Shown in pieces: positions 36,164 to 50,287 of a stretch of DNA of 64,000 nucleotides. Each line of letters starts with the position of its first letter. Position 1 is the stretch's first letter. Origin of the DNA: Hydractinia symbiolongicarpus (Eukaryota; Cnidaria; Hydrozoa; Anthoathecata; Hydractiniidae); assembly GCF_029227915.1 (NCBI RefSeq), contig NC_079883.1, positions 29,328,001 through 29,392,000 of the forward strand. Reading direction: 5' to 3'. The notes beneath the pieces were generated by a model. The model worked only from the letters and a program-made list of their open reading frames with translations. It did not search any database and was not told the origin of the DNA. Position numbers and translations under genes: made by a program.

Positions 36164-36530
36164 TTAACTGGACTCCAAGAAATAACATTCTTCTTACTTT
36201 GGCATGATTGTTGGAACTCAGCGACTACTCTTGGCGCTGTGGAAACGCTTTATTTAAAAATTTAGATAAATAAGTCATTTTTTACTGTGGGACCAATCCT
36301 AGCCGTTATTGCACCCTGAAGAAATAGAGGCAGTTTCAAAAACTACCTTTCAATGACGTTCTAACGGTATCAATCCGTTTGAGTTACAACGGTTGCGTCA
36401 CATATTCGTACCAACATGTATTTAGTGATTTATTTCCGATATTACTAAATTCTATCGCTTTTAACAGTGAGGCGATTGACTGTGGGACTTAATTGAAGTA
36501 ACTTTGGACTGTGGCCTGATAAATGTGATA
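36164..36530 (+). repeat. Connector monomer
   Basis: The anchor at 36287 marks a class A head ('gttattgcaccctg', 'gaggcagtttc') followed by a C-like tail ('ggactgtggcctgataaatgtg'). It is related to the units at 38895 and 41878 that end each 8-mer copy downstream. Confidence 0.78.
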
Positions 36531-39138
36531 AATGAGAGAATTGGACTCCAAGAAATAACAATCTTATTAATTTGACATGATTGTCGGAACTCAGCCATTA
36601 CCCTGGGCGCTGTGGTAGCGCTTCATATAAAAATTTAAATAAAAAAGTCATTTTTTACTGTGGGACCAATCCTAGCCGTTATTGCGCGCTGAAGAAATAG
36701 AGACAGTTTCAAAAACTACCTTTCAATGACGTTCTAACGGTATCAGTCCGTTTGAGTTACAACGGTTGCGTCACATATTCGTACCAACATGTATTTAGTG
36801 ATTTTTTTCCGATATTACTAAGTTGTATCGCTTTTAACAATGAAATGATTGACTGTGGGACTTAATTGAACTGATTCTGGACTGTGACCTTATAAATGCG
36901 ATAAATGAGCCAGCTGGACTCCAAGGAATAACATTCTTCTTAATTCGACATGATTGCTTTGATTCAGCGAGTACACTATGCTCTGTAGTATCGGTTTTTT
37001 TAAAAATGTAGATAAATAAGTCTTTTTTTACTGTGGGACCAATCCTGGCCGTTAGCACGCACTGAAGAAATAGAGCCATTCTCAAAAACTAAATCTCATT
37101 GATTTCGTGGCGGTATCAATCCGTTTAAGTTACAACGGCTGCGTCACATATTCGTACCAACATGTATTTACTGACATTTTTCCGATACTACTAAGTTATA
37201 TCGCTTTTAACAATGAAATGATTGACTGTGGGACTTAATTGAACTAACTTTGGCCTGTGACCTTTTAAATGTGATAGGTGAGACAACTGGGCTCCAAGAA
37301 ATAACATTCTTCTTACTTTGACATGATTGTTGGAACTCAGCGACTACTCTTGGCGCTGTGGAAGCGCTTCATTTAAAAATTTAGATAAATAAGTCATTTT
37401 TTACTGTGGGACCAATCCTAGCCGTTATCGCACCCTGAAGAAATAGAGGCAGTTTCAAAAACTAACTTTCAATGACGTTCTAACGGTATCAATCCGTTTG
37501 AGTTACAACGGTTGCGTCACATATTCGTACCAACATGTATTTAGTGATTTTTTTCCGATATTACTAAGTTGTATCGCTTTTAACAATGAAATGATTGACT
37601 GTGGGACTTAATTGAACTGATTCTGGACTGTGACCTTATAAATGCGATAAATGAGACGGCTGGACTCCAAGGAATAACATTCTTCTTAATTCGACATGAT
37701 TGTTTTGATTCAGCGAGTACACTATGCTCTGTGGTAGCGTTTTTTTAATAATTTAGATAAATCAGTCTTTTTTTACTGTGGGACCAATCCTGGCCGTTAG
37801 CACGCACTGAAGAAATACAGCCATTCTCAAAAACTAAATCTCATTGATTTTGTGGCGGTATCAATCCGTTTGAGATACAACGGCTGCGTCACATACTCGT
37901 ACCAACATGTATTTACTGACATTTTTCCGATATTACTAAGTTATATCGCTTTAACAATGAAATGATTTAGTGTGGGACTAAATTGAACTAACTTTGGCCT
38001 GTGACCTTATAAATGTGATAAATGCGCCAACTGGACTCCAAGAAATAACATTGTTCTTACTTTGACATGATTGTTGGAACTCAGCAATTGCACTTGGCGC
38101 TGCAGAAGCGCTTCATTTAAAAATATAGATAAATAAGTCTTTTTTTACTGTGGGACCAAACCTAGCCGTTATTGCGCGCTGAAGAAATAGAGACAGATTC
38201 AAAAACTACCTTTCAATGACGTTCTAACGGTGTCAGTCCGTTTGAGTTACAACGGTTGCGTCACATATTCGTACCAACATGTATTTAGTGATTTTTTTCC
38301 GATATTACTAAGTTGTATTGCTTTTAACAGTGAGGCGATTGACTGTGGGACTTAATTGAACTGATTCTGGACTGTGACCTTATAAATGCGATAAATGAGT
38401 CAGTTGGACTCCAAGGAATAACATTCTTCTTAATTCGACATGATTGCTTTGATTCAGCGAGTACACTATGCTCTGTGGTAGCGGTTTTTTTGAGAGTTTA
38501 GATAAATAAGTCTTTTTTTCTGTGGGACCAATCCTGACCGTTAGCACGCACTGAAGAAATAGAGACGTCCTCAAAAACTACATCTCATTGACTTCGTGGG
38601 GGTATCAATACGTTTGAGATACAACGGCTGCGTCACATATTCGTACCAACATGTATTTAGTGATATCTTTCCGATATTACTAAGTTATATCGCTTTGAAC
38701 AGTGAAACGATTGACTGTGGAACTTAATTGAACTAACTTTGGACTGAGACCTTATAAATGTGATAAGTGAGTTAACTGGACTCCAAGAAATAACATTCTT
38801 CTTACTTTGGCATGATTGTTGGAACTCAGCGACTACTCTTGGCGCTGTGGAAGCGCTTTATTTAAAAATTTAGATAAATAAGTCATTGTTTACTGTGGGA
38901 CCAATCCTAGCCGTTATCGCACCCTGAAGAAATAGAGGCAGTTTTAAAAACTACCTTTCAATGACGTTCTAACGGTATCAATCCGTTTGAGTTACAACGG
39001 TTGCGTCACATATTCGTACCAACATGTATTTAGTGATTTATTTCCGATATTACTAAGTTGTATCGCTTTTAACAGTGAGGCGATTGACTGTGGGAGTTAA
39101 TTGAACTAACTTCGGACTATGACCTGATAAATGTGATA
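36531..39138 (+). repeat. 8-monomer HOR family, copy 1 (7-monomer variant, 2,608 bp)
   Basis: Anchors are 36660, 37033, 37406, 37778, 38150, 38522 and 38895. The first three match 39268, 39641 and 40014 (+2,608). The last four match 40759, 41131, 41505 and 41878 (+2,981 to +2,983). One monomer present in copy 2 (anchor 40387, 'cgctgaagaattagag') is therefore absent here. Marks include 'aaataacaatcttattaatttg', 'agtatcggttttttt' and 'gataggtgagacaactggg'. Confidence 0.88.
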
Positions 39139-42121
39139 AATGAGAGAATTGGACTCCAAGAAATAACAATCTTATTAATTTGACATGATTGTCGGAACTC
39201 AGCGATTACCCTGGGCGCTGTGGTAGCGCTTCATTTAAAAATTTAAATAAAAAAGTCATTTTTTACTGTGGGACCAATCCTAGCCGTTATTGCGCGCTGA
39301 AGAAATTGAGACAGTTTAAAAAACTACCTTTCAATGACGTTCTAACGGTATCAGTCCGTTTGAGTTACAACGGTTGCGTCACATATTCGTACCAACATGT
39401 ATTTAGTGATTTTTTTCCGATATTACTAAGTTGTATCGCTTTTAACAATGGAATGATTGACTGTGGGACTTAATTGAACTGATTCTGGACTGTGACCTTA
39501 TAAATGCGATAAATGAGACAGCTGGACTCCAAGGAATAACATTCTTCTTAATTCGACATGATTGCTTTGATTCAGCGAGTACACTATGCTCTGTAGTATC
39601 GGTTTTTTTAAAAATGTAGATAAATAAGTCTTTTTTTACTGTGGGACCAATCCTGGCCGTTAGCACGCACTGAAGAAACAGAGCCATTCTCAAAAACTAA
39701 ATCTCATTGATTTCGTGGCGGTATCAATCCGTTTAAGTTGCAACGGCTGCGTCACATATTCGTACCAACATGTATTTACTGACATTTTTCCGATACTACT
39801 AAGTTATATCGCTTTTAACAATAAAATGATTGACTGTGGGACTTAATTGAACTAACTTTGGCCTGTGACCTTTTAAATGTGATAGGTGAGACAACTGGGC
39901 TCCAAGAAATAACATTCTTCTTACTTTGACATGATTGTTGGAACTCAGCGACTACTCTTGGCGCTGTGGAATCGCTTCATTTAAAAATTTAGATAAATAA
40001 GTCATTTTTTACTGTGGGACCAATCCTAGCCGTTATCGCACCCTGAAGAAATAGAGGCAGTTTCAAAAACTACCTTTCAATGACGTTCTAACGGTATCAA
40101 TCCGTTTGAGTTACAACGGTTGCGTCACATATTCGTACCAACATGTATTTAGTGATTTATTTCCGATATTACTAAGTTGTATCGCTTTTAACAGTGAAGC
40201 GATTGACTGTAGGACTTAATTGAACTGATTCTGGACTGTGACCTTATAAATGCAACAAATGAGTCAATTTGACTCCAAGGAAATACATTCTTCTTAATTC
40301 GACATGATTGCTTGGATTCAGCGAGTACACTATGCTCTGTGGTAGCGGTTTTTTTGAAAGTTTAGATAAATAAGTCTTTTTTCACTGTGGGACCAATCCT
40401 AGCCGTTATTGCGCGCTGAAGAATTAGAGACAGATTCAAAAACTACCTTTCAATGACGTTCTAACGGTATCAGTCCGTTTGAGTTACAACGGTTGCGTCA
40501 CATATTCGTACCAACATGTATTTAGTGATTTTTTTCCGAGATTACTAAGTTGTATCGCTTTTAACAGTGACGCCATTGACTGTGGGACTTAATTGAACTG
40601 ATTCTGGACTGTGACCTTATAAATGTGATAAATGAGCCAGTTGGATTCCAAGGAATAACATTCTTCTTAATTCGACATGATTGCTTTGATTCAGCGAGTA
40701 CACTATGCTCTGTGGTAGCGTTTTTTTAATAATTTAGATAAATCAGTCTTTTTTTACTGTGGGACCAATCCTGGCCGTTAGCACGCACTGAAGAAATACA
40801 GCCATTCTCAAAAACTAAATCTCATTGATTTTGTGGCGGTATCAATCCGCTTGAGATACAACGGCTGCGTCACATACTCGTACCAACATGTATTTACTGA
40901 CATTTTTCCGATATTACTAAGTTATATCGCTTTAACAATGAAATGATTTAGTGTGGGACTAAATTGAACTAACTTTGGCCTGTGACCTTATAAATGTGAT
41001 AAATGCGCCAACAGGACTTCAAGAAATAACATTGTTCTTACTTTGACATGATTGTTGGAACTCAGCGATTGCACTTGGCGCTGCAGAAGCGCTTCATTTA
41101 AAAATTTAGATAAATAAGTCTTTCTTTACTGTGGGACCAAACCTAGCCGTTATTGCGCGCTGAAGAAATAGAGACAGATTCAAAAACTACCTTTCAATGA
41201 CGTTCTAACGGTGTCAGTCCGTTTGAGTTACAACGGTTGCGTCACATATTCGTACCAACATGTATTTTGGTGATTTTTTTCCGATATTACTAAGTTGTAT
41301 TGCTTTTAACAGTGAGGCGATTGACTGTGGGATTTAATTGAACTGATTCTGGACTGTGACCTTATAAATGCGATAAATGATTCAGTTGGACTCCAAGGAA
41401 TAACATTCTTCTTAATTCGACATGATTGCTTTGATTCAGCGAGTACACTATGCTCTGTGGTAGCGGTTTTTTTGAGAGTTTAGATAAATAAGTCTTTTTT
41501 TACTGTGCGACCAATCCTGGCCGTTAGCACGCACTGAAGAAATAGAGATGTCCTCAAAAACTACATCTCATTAACTTCGTGGCGGTATCAATACGTTTGA
41601 GATACAACGGCTGCGTCACATAATCGTACCAACATGTATTTAGTGATATCTATCTGATATTACTAAGTTATATCGCTTTTAACAGTGAAACGATTGACTG
41701 TGGAACTTAATTGAACTAACTTTGGACTGAGACCTTATAAATGTGATAAGTGAGTTAACTGGACTCCAAGAAATAACATTCTTCTTACTTTGGCATGATT
41801 GTTGGAACTCAGCGACTACTCTTGGCGCTGTGGAAGCGCTTTATTTAAAAATTTAGATAAATAAGTCATTTTTAACTGTGGGACCAATCCTAGCCGTTAT
41901 CGCACCCTGAAGAAATAGAGGCAGTTTTAAAAACTACCTTTCAATGACGTTCTAACGGTATCAATCCGTTTGAGTTACAACGGTTGCGTCACATATTCGT
42001 ACCAACATGTATTTAGTGATTTATTTCCGATATTACTAAGTTGTATCGCTTTTAACAGTGAGGCGATTGACTGTGGGACTTAATTGAACTAACTTTGGAC
42101 TGTGGCCTGATAAATGTGATA
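39139..42121 (+). repeat. 8-monomer HOR family, copy 2 (2,983 bp)
   Basis: Anchors are 39268, 39641, 40014, 40387, 40759, 41131, 41505 and 41878. All but the last recur in copy 3 at +2,980 to +2,983. The monomer at 41131 is 374 bp because of an extra base near 41268 ('gtattttggtg'). Open frames of 94 and 83 codons in this copy recur in the neighbouring copies at the same positions, which shows that they follow the repeat. Confidence 0.9.
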
Positions 42122-44752
42122 AATGAGACAATTGGACTCCAAGAAATAACAATCTTATTAATTTGACATGATTGTCGGAACTCAGCGATTACCCTGGGCG
42201 CTGTGGTAGCGCTTCATTTAAAAATTTAAATAAAAAAGTCATTTTTTACTGTGGGACCAATCCTAGCCGTTATTGCACGCTGAAGAAATTGAGACAGTTT
42301 AAAAAACTACCTTTCAATGACGTTCTAACGGTATCAGTCCGTTTGAGTTACAACGGTTGCGTCACATATTCGTACCAACATGTATTTAGTGATTTTTTTC
42401 CGATATTACTAAGTTGTATCGCTTTTAACAATGAAATGATTGACTGTGGGACTTAATTGAACTGATTCTGGACTGTGACCTTATAAATGCGATAAATGAG
42501 ACAGCTGGACTCCAAGGAATAACATTCTTCTTAATTCGACATGATTGCTTTGATTCAGCGAGTACACTATGCTCTGTAGTATCGGTTTTTTTAAAAATGT
42601 AGATAAATAAGTCTTTTTTTACTGTGGGACCAATCCTGGCCGTTAGCACGCACTGAAGAAACAGAGCCATTCTCAAAAACTAAATCTCATTGATTTCGTG
42701 GCGGTATCAATCCGTTTAAGTTACAACGGCTGCGTCACATATTCGTACCAACATGTATTTACTGACATTTTTCCGATACTACTAAGTTATATCGCTTTTA
42801 ACAATAAAATGATTGACTGTGGGACTTAATTGAACTAACTTTGGCCTGTGACCTTTTAAATGTGATAGGTGAGACAACTGGGCTCCAAGAAATAACATTC
42901 TTCTTTCTTTGACATGATTGTTGGAACTCAGCGACTACTCTTGGCGCTGTGGAAGCGCTTCATTTAAAAATTTAGATAACTAAGTCATTTTTTACTGTGG
43001 GACCAATCCTAGCCGTTATCGCACCCTGAAGAAATAGAGGCAGTTTCAAAAACTACCTTTCAATGACGTTCTAACGGTATCAATCCGTTTGAGTTACAAC
43101 GGTTGCGTCACATATTCGTACCAACATGTATTTAGTGATTTATTTCCGATATTACGTTGTATCGCTTTTAACAGTGAAGCGATTGACTGTAGGACTTAAT
43201 TGAACTGATTCTGGACTGTGACCTTATAAATGCGATAAATGAGTCAATTTGACTCCAAGGAAATACATTCTTCCTAATTCGACATGATTGCTTGGATTCA
43301 GCGAGTACACTATGCTCTGTGGTAGCGGTTTTTTTTGAAAGTTTAGATAAATAAGTCTTTTTTCACTGTGGGACCAATCCTAGCCGTTATTGCGCGCTGA
43401 AGAATTAGAGACAGATTCAAAAACTACCTTTCAATGACGTTCTAACGGTATCAGTCCGTTTGAGTTACAACGGTTGCGTCACATATTCGTACCAACATGT
43501 ATTTAGTGATTTTTTTCCGAGATTACTAAGTTGTATCGCTTTTAACAGTGAGGCGATTGACTGTGGGACTTAATTGAACTGATTCTGGACTGTGACCTTA
43601 TAAATGTGATAAATGAGCCAGTTGGATTCCAAGGAATAACATTCTTCTTAATTCGACATGATTGCTTTGATTCAGCGAGTACACTATGCTCTGTGGTAGC
43701 GTTTTTTTAATAATTTAGATAAATCAGTCTTTTTTTACTGTGGGACCAATCCTGGCCGTTAGCACGCACTGAAGAAATACAGCCATTCTCAAAAACTAAA
43801 TCTCATTGATTTTGTGGCGGTATTAATCCGCTTGAGATACAACGGCTGCGTCACATACTTGTACCAACATGTATTTACTGACATTTTTCCGATATTACTA
43901 AGTTATATCGCTTTAACAATGAAATGATTTAGTGTGGGACTAAATTGAACTAACTTTGGCCTGTGACCTTATAAATGTGATAAATGCGCCAACTGGACTT
44001 CAAGAAATAACATTGTTCTTACTCTGACATGATTGTTGGAACTCAGCGATTGCACTTGGCGCTGCAGAAGCGCTTCATTTAAAAATTTAGATAAATAAGT
44101 CTTTTTTTACTGTGGGACCAAACCTAGCCGTTATTGCGCGCTGAAGAAATAGAGACAGATTCAAAAACTACCTTTCAATGACGTTCTAACGGTGTCAGTC
44201 CGTTTGAGTTACAACGGTTGCGTCACATATTCGTACCAACATGTATTTAGTGATTTTTTTCCGATATTACTAAGTTGTATTGCTTTTAACAGTGAGGCGA
44301 TTGACTGTGGGACTTAATTGAACTGATTCTGGACTGTGACCTTATAAATGCGATAAATGAGTCAGTTGGACTCCAAGGAATAACATTCTTCTTAATTCGA
44401 CATGATTGCTTTGATTCAGCGAGTACACTATGCTCTGTGGTAGCGGTTTTTTTGAGAGTTTAGATAAATAAGTCTTTTTTTACTGTGCGACCAATCCTGG
44501 CCGTTAGCACGCACTGAAGAAATAGAGACGTCCTCAAAAACTATATCTCATTAATTTCGTGGCGGTATCAATACGTTTGAGATACAACGGCTGCGTCACA
44601 TAATCGTACCAACATGTATTTAGTGATATCTATCTGATATTACTAAGTTATATCGCTTTTAACAGTGAAACGATTGACTGTGGAACTTAATTGAACTAAC
44701 TTTGGACTGAGACCTTATAAATGTGATAAGTGAGTTAACTGGACTCCAAGAA
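42122..44752 (+). repeat. 8-monomer HOR family, copy 3 (truncated)
   Basis: Anchors are 42251, 42624, 42997, 43368, 43740, 44112 and 44485. A short deletion occurs near 43155 ('attacgttg' for 'attactaagttg'), partly offset by one extra T in the following T run. The match to copy 2 ends at 44752, where 'ccaagaa' continues as 'gtaacattc' into a D-type neighbourhood. The eighth monomer has been replaced. Confidence 0.88.
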
Positions 44753-47144
44753 GTAACATTCTTCTTAATTTGAAATGATTGCCGGAACTCAGCGATTACA
44801 CTGGGCGCTGTGGTAGCGCTTCATTTAAAAATTTACATAAATAAGTCATTCTTTACTGTGTGACCAATCCTAGCCGTTATCTCGTGCTGAAGAAAGGGCG
44901 ACAGTTTCAAAAACTACATCTCACTTACTTTCTAACGGTGTCAGTCCGTTTGAGTTACAACGGTTGGGTCACATATTCGTACCAACATGTACTTAGTGAT
45001 ATTTTTCTGACATTACTAGGTTGCATCGCTTTTAACAGTGAAACGATTGACTGTGGGAGTTAATTGAACTAACTTCGGACTATGACCTGATAAATGTGAT
45101 AAATGAGAGAATTGGACTCCAAGAAATAACAATCTTATTAATTTGACATGATTGTCGGAACTCAGCGATTACACTGGGCGCTGTGGTAGCATTTCATTTA
45201 AAAATTTAAATAAAAAAGTCATTTTTTACTGTGGGACCAATCCTAGCCGTTATTGCGTGCTGAAGAAATAGAGACAGTTTCAAAAACTACCTTTCAATGA
45301 CGTTCTAACGGTATCAGTCCGTTTGAGTTACAACGGTTGCGTCACATATTCGTACCAACATGCATTTAGTGATTTTCTTCCGATATTACTAAGTTGTATC
45401 GCTTTTAACAGTGAAGCGATTGACTGTGGGACTTAATTGAACTGATTCTGGACTGTGACATTATAAATGCGATAAATCAGCCAGCTGGACTCCAAGGAAT
45501 AACATTCTTCTTAATTCGACATGATTGCTTTGATTCAGCGAGTACACTTTGCTCTGTAGTATCGGTTTTTTTAAAAATTTAGATAAATAAATCTTTTTTT
45601 ACTGTGGGACCAATCCTGGCCGTTAGCACGCACTGAAGGAATAGAGCCATTCTCAAAAACTAAATCTTATTGATTTTGTGGCGGTATCAACCCGTTTGAG
45701 ATACAACGGCTGCGTCACATATTCGTACCAACATGTATTTACTGACATTTTTCCGATACTACTAAGTTATATCGCTTTTAACAATGAAATGATTGACTGT
45801 GGGACTTAATTGAACTAACTTTGGCCTGTGACCTTATGAATGTGATAGGTCAGACAACTGGGCTCCAAGAAATAACATTCTTCTTACTTTGACATGATTG
45901 TTGGAACTCAGCGACTACTCTTGGCGCTGTGGAAGCGCTTCATTTAAAAATTTAGATAAATAAGACATTTTTTACTGTGGGACCAATCCTGGCCGTTATC
46001 GCACCCTGAAGAAATAGAAGCAGTTTCAAAAACTACCTTTCAATGACGTTCTAACGGTATCAGTCCGTTTGAGTTACAACGGTCGCGTCACATATTCGTA
46101 CCAACATGTATTTTAGTGATTTTTTTTCGATATTACTAAGTTGTATCGCTTTTAACAGTGAAGCGATTGACTGTAGGACTTAATAGAACTGATTCTGGAC
46201 TGTGACCTTATAAATGCGATAAATGAGTCAATTGGACTCCAAGGAAATACATTCTTCTTAATTCGGCATGATTGCTTGGATTCAGCGAGTACACTATGCT
46301 CTGTGGTAGCAGTTTTTCTGAAAGTTTAGATAACTAAGTCTTTTTTTACTGTGGGACCAATACTGGCCGTTAGCACGCACTGAAGAAATAGAGACGTTCT
46401 CAAAAACTACATCTCATTGACTTCGTGGCGGTATCAATACGTTTGAGATACAACGGCTGCGTCACATATTCGTACCAACATGTATTTAGTGATATCTTTC
46501 CGATATTACTAAGTTATATCGCTTTTAACAGTAAAACGATTGACTGTGGAACTTAATTGAACTAACTTTGGACTGAGACCTTATAAATGTGATAAGTGAG
46601 TTAACTGGACTCCAAGAAATAACATTCTTCTTAATTTGACATAATTGTCGAAACTCAGCGATTACACTGGGCGCTGTGGTAACGCTTCATTTAAAAATTA
46701 AGATAAAAAATTCAGTTTCTACTGTGGGACCAATCCTAGCCGTTAGCGCGTGCTGAAGAAATAGAGACAGTTTCAAATACTACATCTCACTTACTTTCTA
46801 ATGGTGTCAGTCCGTTTGAGTTACAACGGTTGGGTCACATATTCGTACCAACATGTATTTAGCGATATTTTTCTGATATTGCTAGGTTGCATCGCTTTTA
46901 ACAGTAAAAAGATTGACGGTGGGACTTAATTAAACTAACTTTGGACTGTGGCCTGATAAATGTAATAAATGAGACAATTGGACTCCAAGAAGTAACATTC
47001 TTCTTAATTTGAAATGATTGCCGGAACTCAGCGATTACACTGGGCGCTGTGATAGGGCTTCATTTAAAAACTTAGATAAATAAGTCATTTTTACTGTGTG
47101 ACCAATCCTAGCCGTTATCGCGTGCTGAAGAAAGGGCGACAGTT
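44753..47144 (+). repeat. Mixed monomers between HOR copies 3 and 4
   Basis: Anchors are 44858 (D), 45231, 45604, 45977, 46351, 46724 (C) and 47096 (D head). The first four resemble 56458, 56832, 57205 and 57578 at an offset of 11,600-11,601 bp. The pair 46724/47096 resembles 61308/61681 at an offset of 14,584-14,585 bp. The unit at 47096 changes from class D to class A near 47145, at 'caaaaactac'. Nothing other than satellite is present. Confidence 0.83.
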
Positions 47145-49159
47145 TCAAAAACTACCTTTCAAGGACCTTCTAACGGTATCAGTCCGTTTGAGTTACAACG
47201 GTTGCGTCACATATTCGTACCAACATGTATTTAGTGATTTTTTTCCGATATTACTAAGTTGTATCGCTTTTAACAATGAAATGATTGACTGTGGGACTTA
47301 ATTGAACTGATTCTGGACTGTGACCTTATAAATGCGATAAATGAGCCAGCTGGACTCCAAGGAATAACATTCTTCTTAATTCGACATGATTGCTTTGATT
47401 CAGCGAGTACACTATGCTCTGTAGTATCGGTTTTTTTAAAAATGTAGATAAATAAGTCTTTTTTTACTGTTGGACCAATCCTGGCCGTTAGCACGCTCTG
47501 AAGAAATAGAGCCATTCTCAAAAACTAAATCTAATTGATTTCGTGGCGGTATCAATCCGTTTAAGTTACAACGGCTGCGTCACATATTCGTACCAACATG
47601 TATTTACTGACATTTTTCCGATACTACTAAGTTATATCGCTTTTAACAATGAAATGATTGACTGTGGGACTTAATTGAACTAACTTTGGCCTGTGACCTT
47701 TTAAATGTGATAGGTGAGACAACTGGGCTCCAAGAAATAACATTCTTCTTACTTTGACATGATTGTTGGAACTCAGCGACTACTCTTGGCGCTGTGGAAG
47801 CGCTTCATTTAAAAATTTAGATAAATAAGTCATTTTTTACTGTGGGACCAATCCTAGCCGTTATCGCACCCTGAAGAAATAGAGGCAGTTTCAAAAACTA
47901 CCTTTCAATGACGTTCTAACGGTATCAATCCGTTTGAGTTACAACGGTTGCGTCACATATTCGTACCAACATGTATTTAGTGATTTATTTCCGATATTAC
48001 TAAGTTGTATCGCTTTTAACAGTGAAGCGATTGACTGTAGGACTTAATTGGAATGATTCTGGACTGTGACCTTATAAATGCGATAAATGAGTCAATTTGA
48101 CTCCAAGGAAATACATTCTTCTTAATTCGACATGATTGCTTGGATTCAGCGAGTACACTATGCTCTGTGGTAGCGGTTTTTTTGAAAGTTTAGATAAATA
48201 AGTCTTTTTTCACTGTGGGACCAATCCTAGCCGTTATTGCGCGCTGAAGAATTAGAGACAGATTCAAAAACTACCTTTCAATGACGTTCTAACGGTATCA
48301 GTCCGTTTGAGTTACAACGGTTGCGTCACATATTCGTACCAACATGTATTTAGTGATTTTTTTCCGAGATTACTAAGTTGTATCGCTTTTAACAGTGAGG
48401 CGATTGACTGTGGGACTTAATTGAACTGATTCTGGACTGTGACCTTAAAAATGTGATAAATGAGCCAGTTGGATTCCAAGGAATAACATTCTTCTTGATT
48501 CGACATGATTGCTTTGATTCAGCGAGTACACTATGCTCTGTGGTAGCGTTTTTTTAATAATTTAGATAAATCAGTCTTTTTTTACTGTGGGACCAATCCT
48601 GGCCGTTAGCACGCACTGAAGAAATACAGCCATTCTCAAAAACTAAATCTCATTGATTTTGTGGCGGTATGAATCCGCTTGAGATACAACGGCTGCGTCA
48701 CATACTCGTACCAACATGCATTTACTGACATTTTTCCGATATTACTAAGTTATATCGCTTTAACAATGAAATGATTTAGTGTGGGACTAAATTGAACTAA
48801 CTTTGGCCTGTGACCTTATAAATGTGATAAATGCGCCAACTGGACTCCAAGAAATAACATTGTTCTTACTTTGACATGATTGTTGGAACTCAGCGATTGC
48901 ACTTGGCGCTGCAGAAGCGCTTCATTTAAAAATTTAGATAAATAAGTCTTTTTTTACTGTGGGACCAAACCTAGCCGTTATTGCGCGCTGAAGAAATAGA
49001 GACAGATTCAAAAACTACCTTTCAATGACGTTCTAACTGTGTCAGTCCGTTTGAGTTACAACGGTTGCGTCACATATTCGTACCAACATGTATTTAGTGA
49101 TTTTTTTCCGATATTACTAAGTTGTATTGCTTTTAACAGTGAGGCGATTGACTGTGGGA
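47145..49159 (+). repeat. 8-monomer HOR family, copy 4 (partial)
   Basis: Anchors 47469, 47842, 48215, 48587 and 48959 match 42624, 42997, 43368, 43740 and 44112 in order. The offset is 4,845-4,847 bp (13 monomers). The match ends at base 49160, where 'gtgggag' replaces 'gtgggac' and the sequence joins the 'acttcggactatgacc' type. From 48029 the block also belongs to the 2,259-bp duplication. Confidence 0.87.
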
Positions 49160-50045
49160 GTTAATTGAACTAACTTCGGACTATGACCTGATAAATGTGA
49201 TAAATGAGAGAATTGGACTTCAAGAAATAACAATCTTATTAATTTGACATGATTGTCGGAACTCAGCGATTACACTGGGCGCTGTGGTAGCATTTCATTT
49301 AAAAATTTAAATAAAAAAGTCATTTTTTACTGTGGGACCAATCCTAGCCGTTATTGCGCGCTGAAGAAATAGAGACAGTTTCAAAAACTACCTTTCAATG
49401 ACGTTCTAACGGTATCAGTCCGTTTGAGTTACAACGGTTGCGTCACATATTCGTACCAACATGCATTTAGTGATTTTCTTCCGATATTACTAAGTTGTAT
49501 CGCTTTTAACAGTGAAGCGATTGACTGTGGGACTTAATTGAACTGATTCTGGACTGTGACATTATAAATGCGATAAATCAGCGAGCTGGACTCCAAGGAA
49601 TAACATTCTTCTTAATTCGACATGATTGCTTTGATTCAGCGAGTACACTATGCTCTGTAGTATCGGTTTTTTTAAAAATTTAGATAAATAAATCTTTTTT
49701 TACTGTGGGACCAATCCTGGCCGTTAGCACGCACTGAAGAAATAGAGCCATTCTCAAAAACTAAATCTTATTGATTTTGTGGCGGTATCAACCCGTTTGA
49801 GATACAACGGCTGCGTCACATATTCGTACCAACATGTACTTACTGACATTTTTCCGATACTACTAGCGATATTTTTCAGATATTGCTAAGTTATATCGCT
49901 TTTACCAATGAATTGATTGAGTGTGGGACTTAATTGAACTAACTTTGGCCTGTGACCTTATAAATGTGATAAGTGAGACAACTGGACTCCAAGAAATAAC
50001 ATTCTTCTTACTTTGACATGATTGTTGGAACTCAGCGATTACACT
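48029..50045 (+). repeat. 2,259-bp HOR (6 monomers plus 23 bp), copy 1
   Basis: Anchors 48215, 48587, 48959, 49332 and 49705 recur exactly 2,259 bp later. Shared private marks are 'ttggaatgattctgg', 'ttcttgattcg', 'ggtatgaatccg', 'acatgcattt' and the 23-bp insertion. The left edge is at 'gattgactgtagg' (48029 pairs with 50288) and the right edge is 'acact' (50045 pairs with 52304). Confidence 0.9.
49865..49887 (+). other. 23-bp insertion inside a monomer (copy 1)
   Basis: The class B segment 'ttccgatactact' is followed by 23 extra bases that begin 'agcgatattttt' and end 'gatattgct', before 'aagttatatcgc' resumes. The inserted stretch matches the equivalent place in class C-like monomers (for example near 50236 and 53241). 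This is a class switch out of register by 23 bp. Anchor spacing rises to 396 bp. Confidence 0.85.
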
Positions 50046-50287
50046 TGGCGCTGTGGTAACGCTTCATTTAAAAATTAGGATAAAAAATTCAGTTTCTACT
50101 GTGGGACCAATCCTAGCCGTTAGCGCGTGCTGAAGAAATAGAGACAGTTTCAAAAACTACATTTCACCGACTTTCTAATGGTGTCAGTCCGTTTGAGTTA
50201 CAACGGTTGGGTCACTTATTCGTACCGACATGTATTTACCGATATTTTTCTGATATTGCTAAGTTATATCGCTTTTAACAATGAAAT
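50046..50287 (+). repeat. C-like connector within the 2,259-bp unit
   Basis: The anchor at 50101 opens a C-like unit with 'caccgactttc', 'gtcacttattcgtaccgac' and 'gtatttaccgat'. The closest relative is the monomer at 53105, 3,004 bp downstream. It supplies the part of the 2,259-bp period that is not shared with the second copy. Confidence 0.8.

Noticed and set aside
39189-42456. Open frames of 94 codons on the + strand (39189-39473 and 42172-42456), with shorter relatives at 44860 and 47098
   Set aside because: They span parts of two adjacent monomers, across the anchor, and exist only where stop codons were lost by chance in that subfamily. The spacing equals the 2,983-bp HOR.
36834-47521. 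Open frames of 83 codons on the - strand (36834-37085, 39442-39693, 42425-42676, 47270-47521) with nearly the same product
   Set aside because: They recur at the HOR spacings (2,608, 2,983 and 4,845 bp) and differ only by satellite point changes. They have no domain, no flanking signals, and are lost in most monomers of the same class. They are by-products of the repeat.
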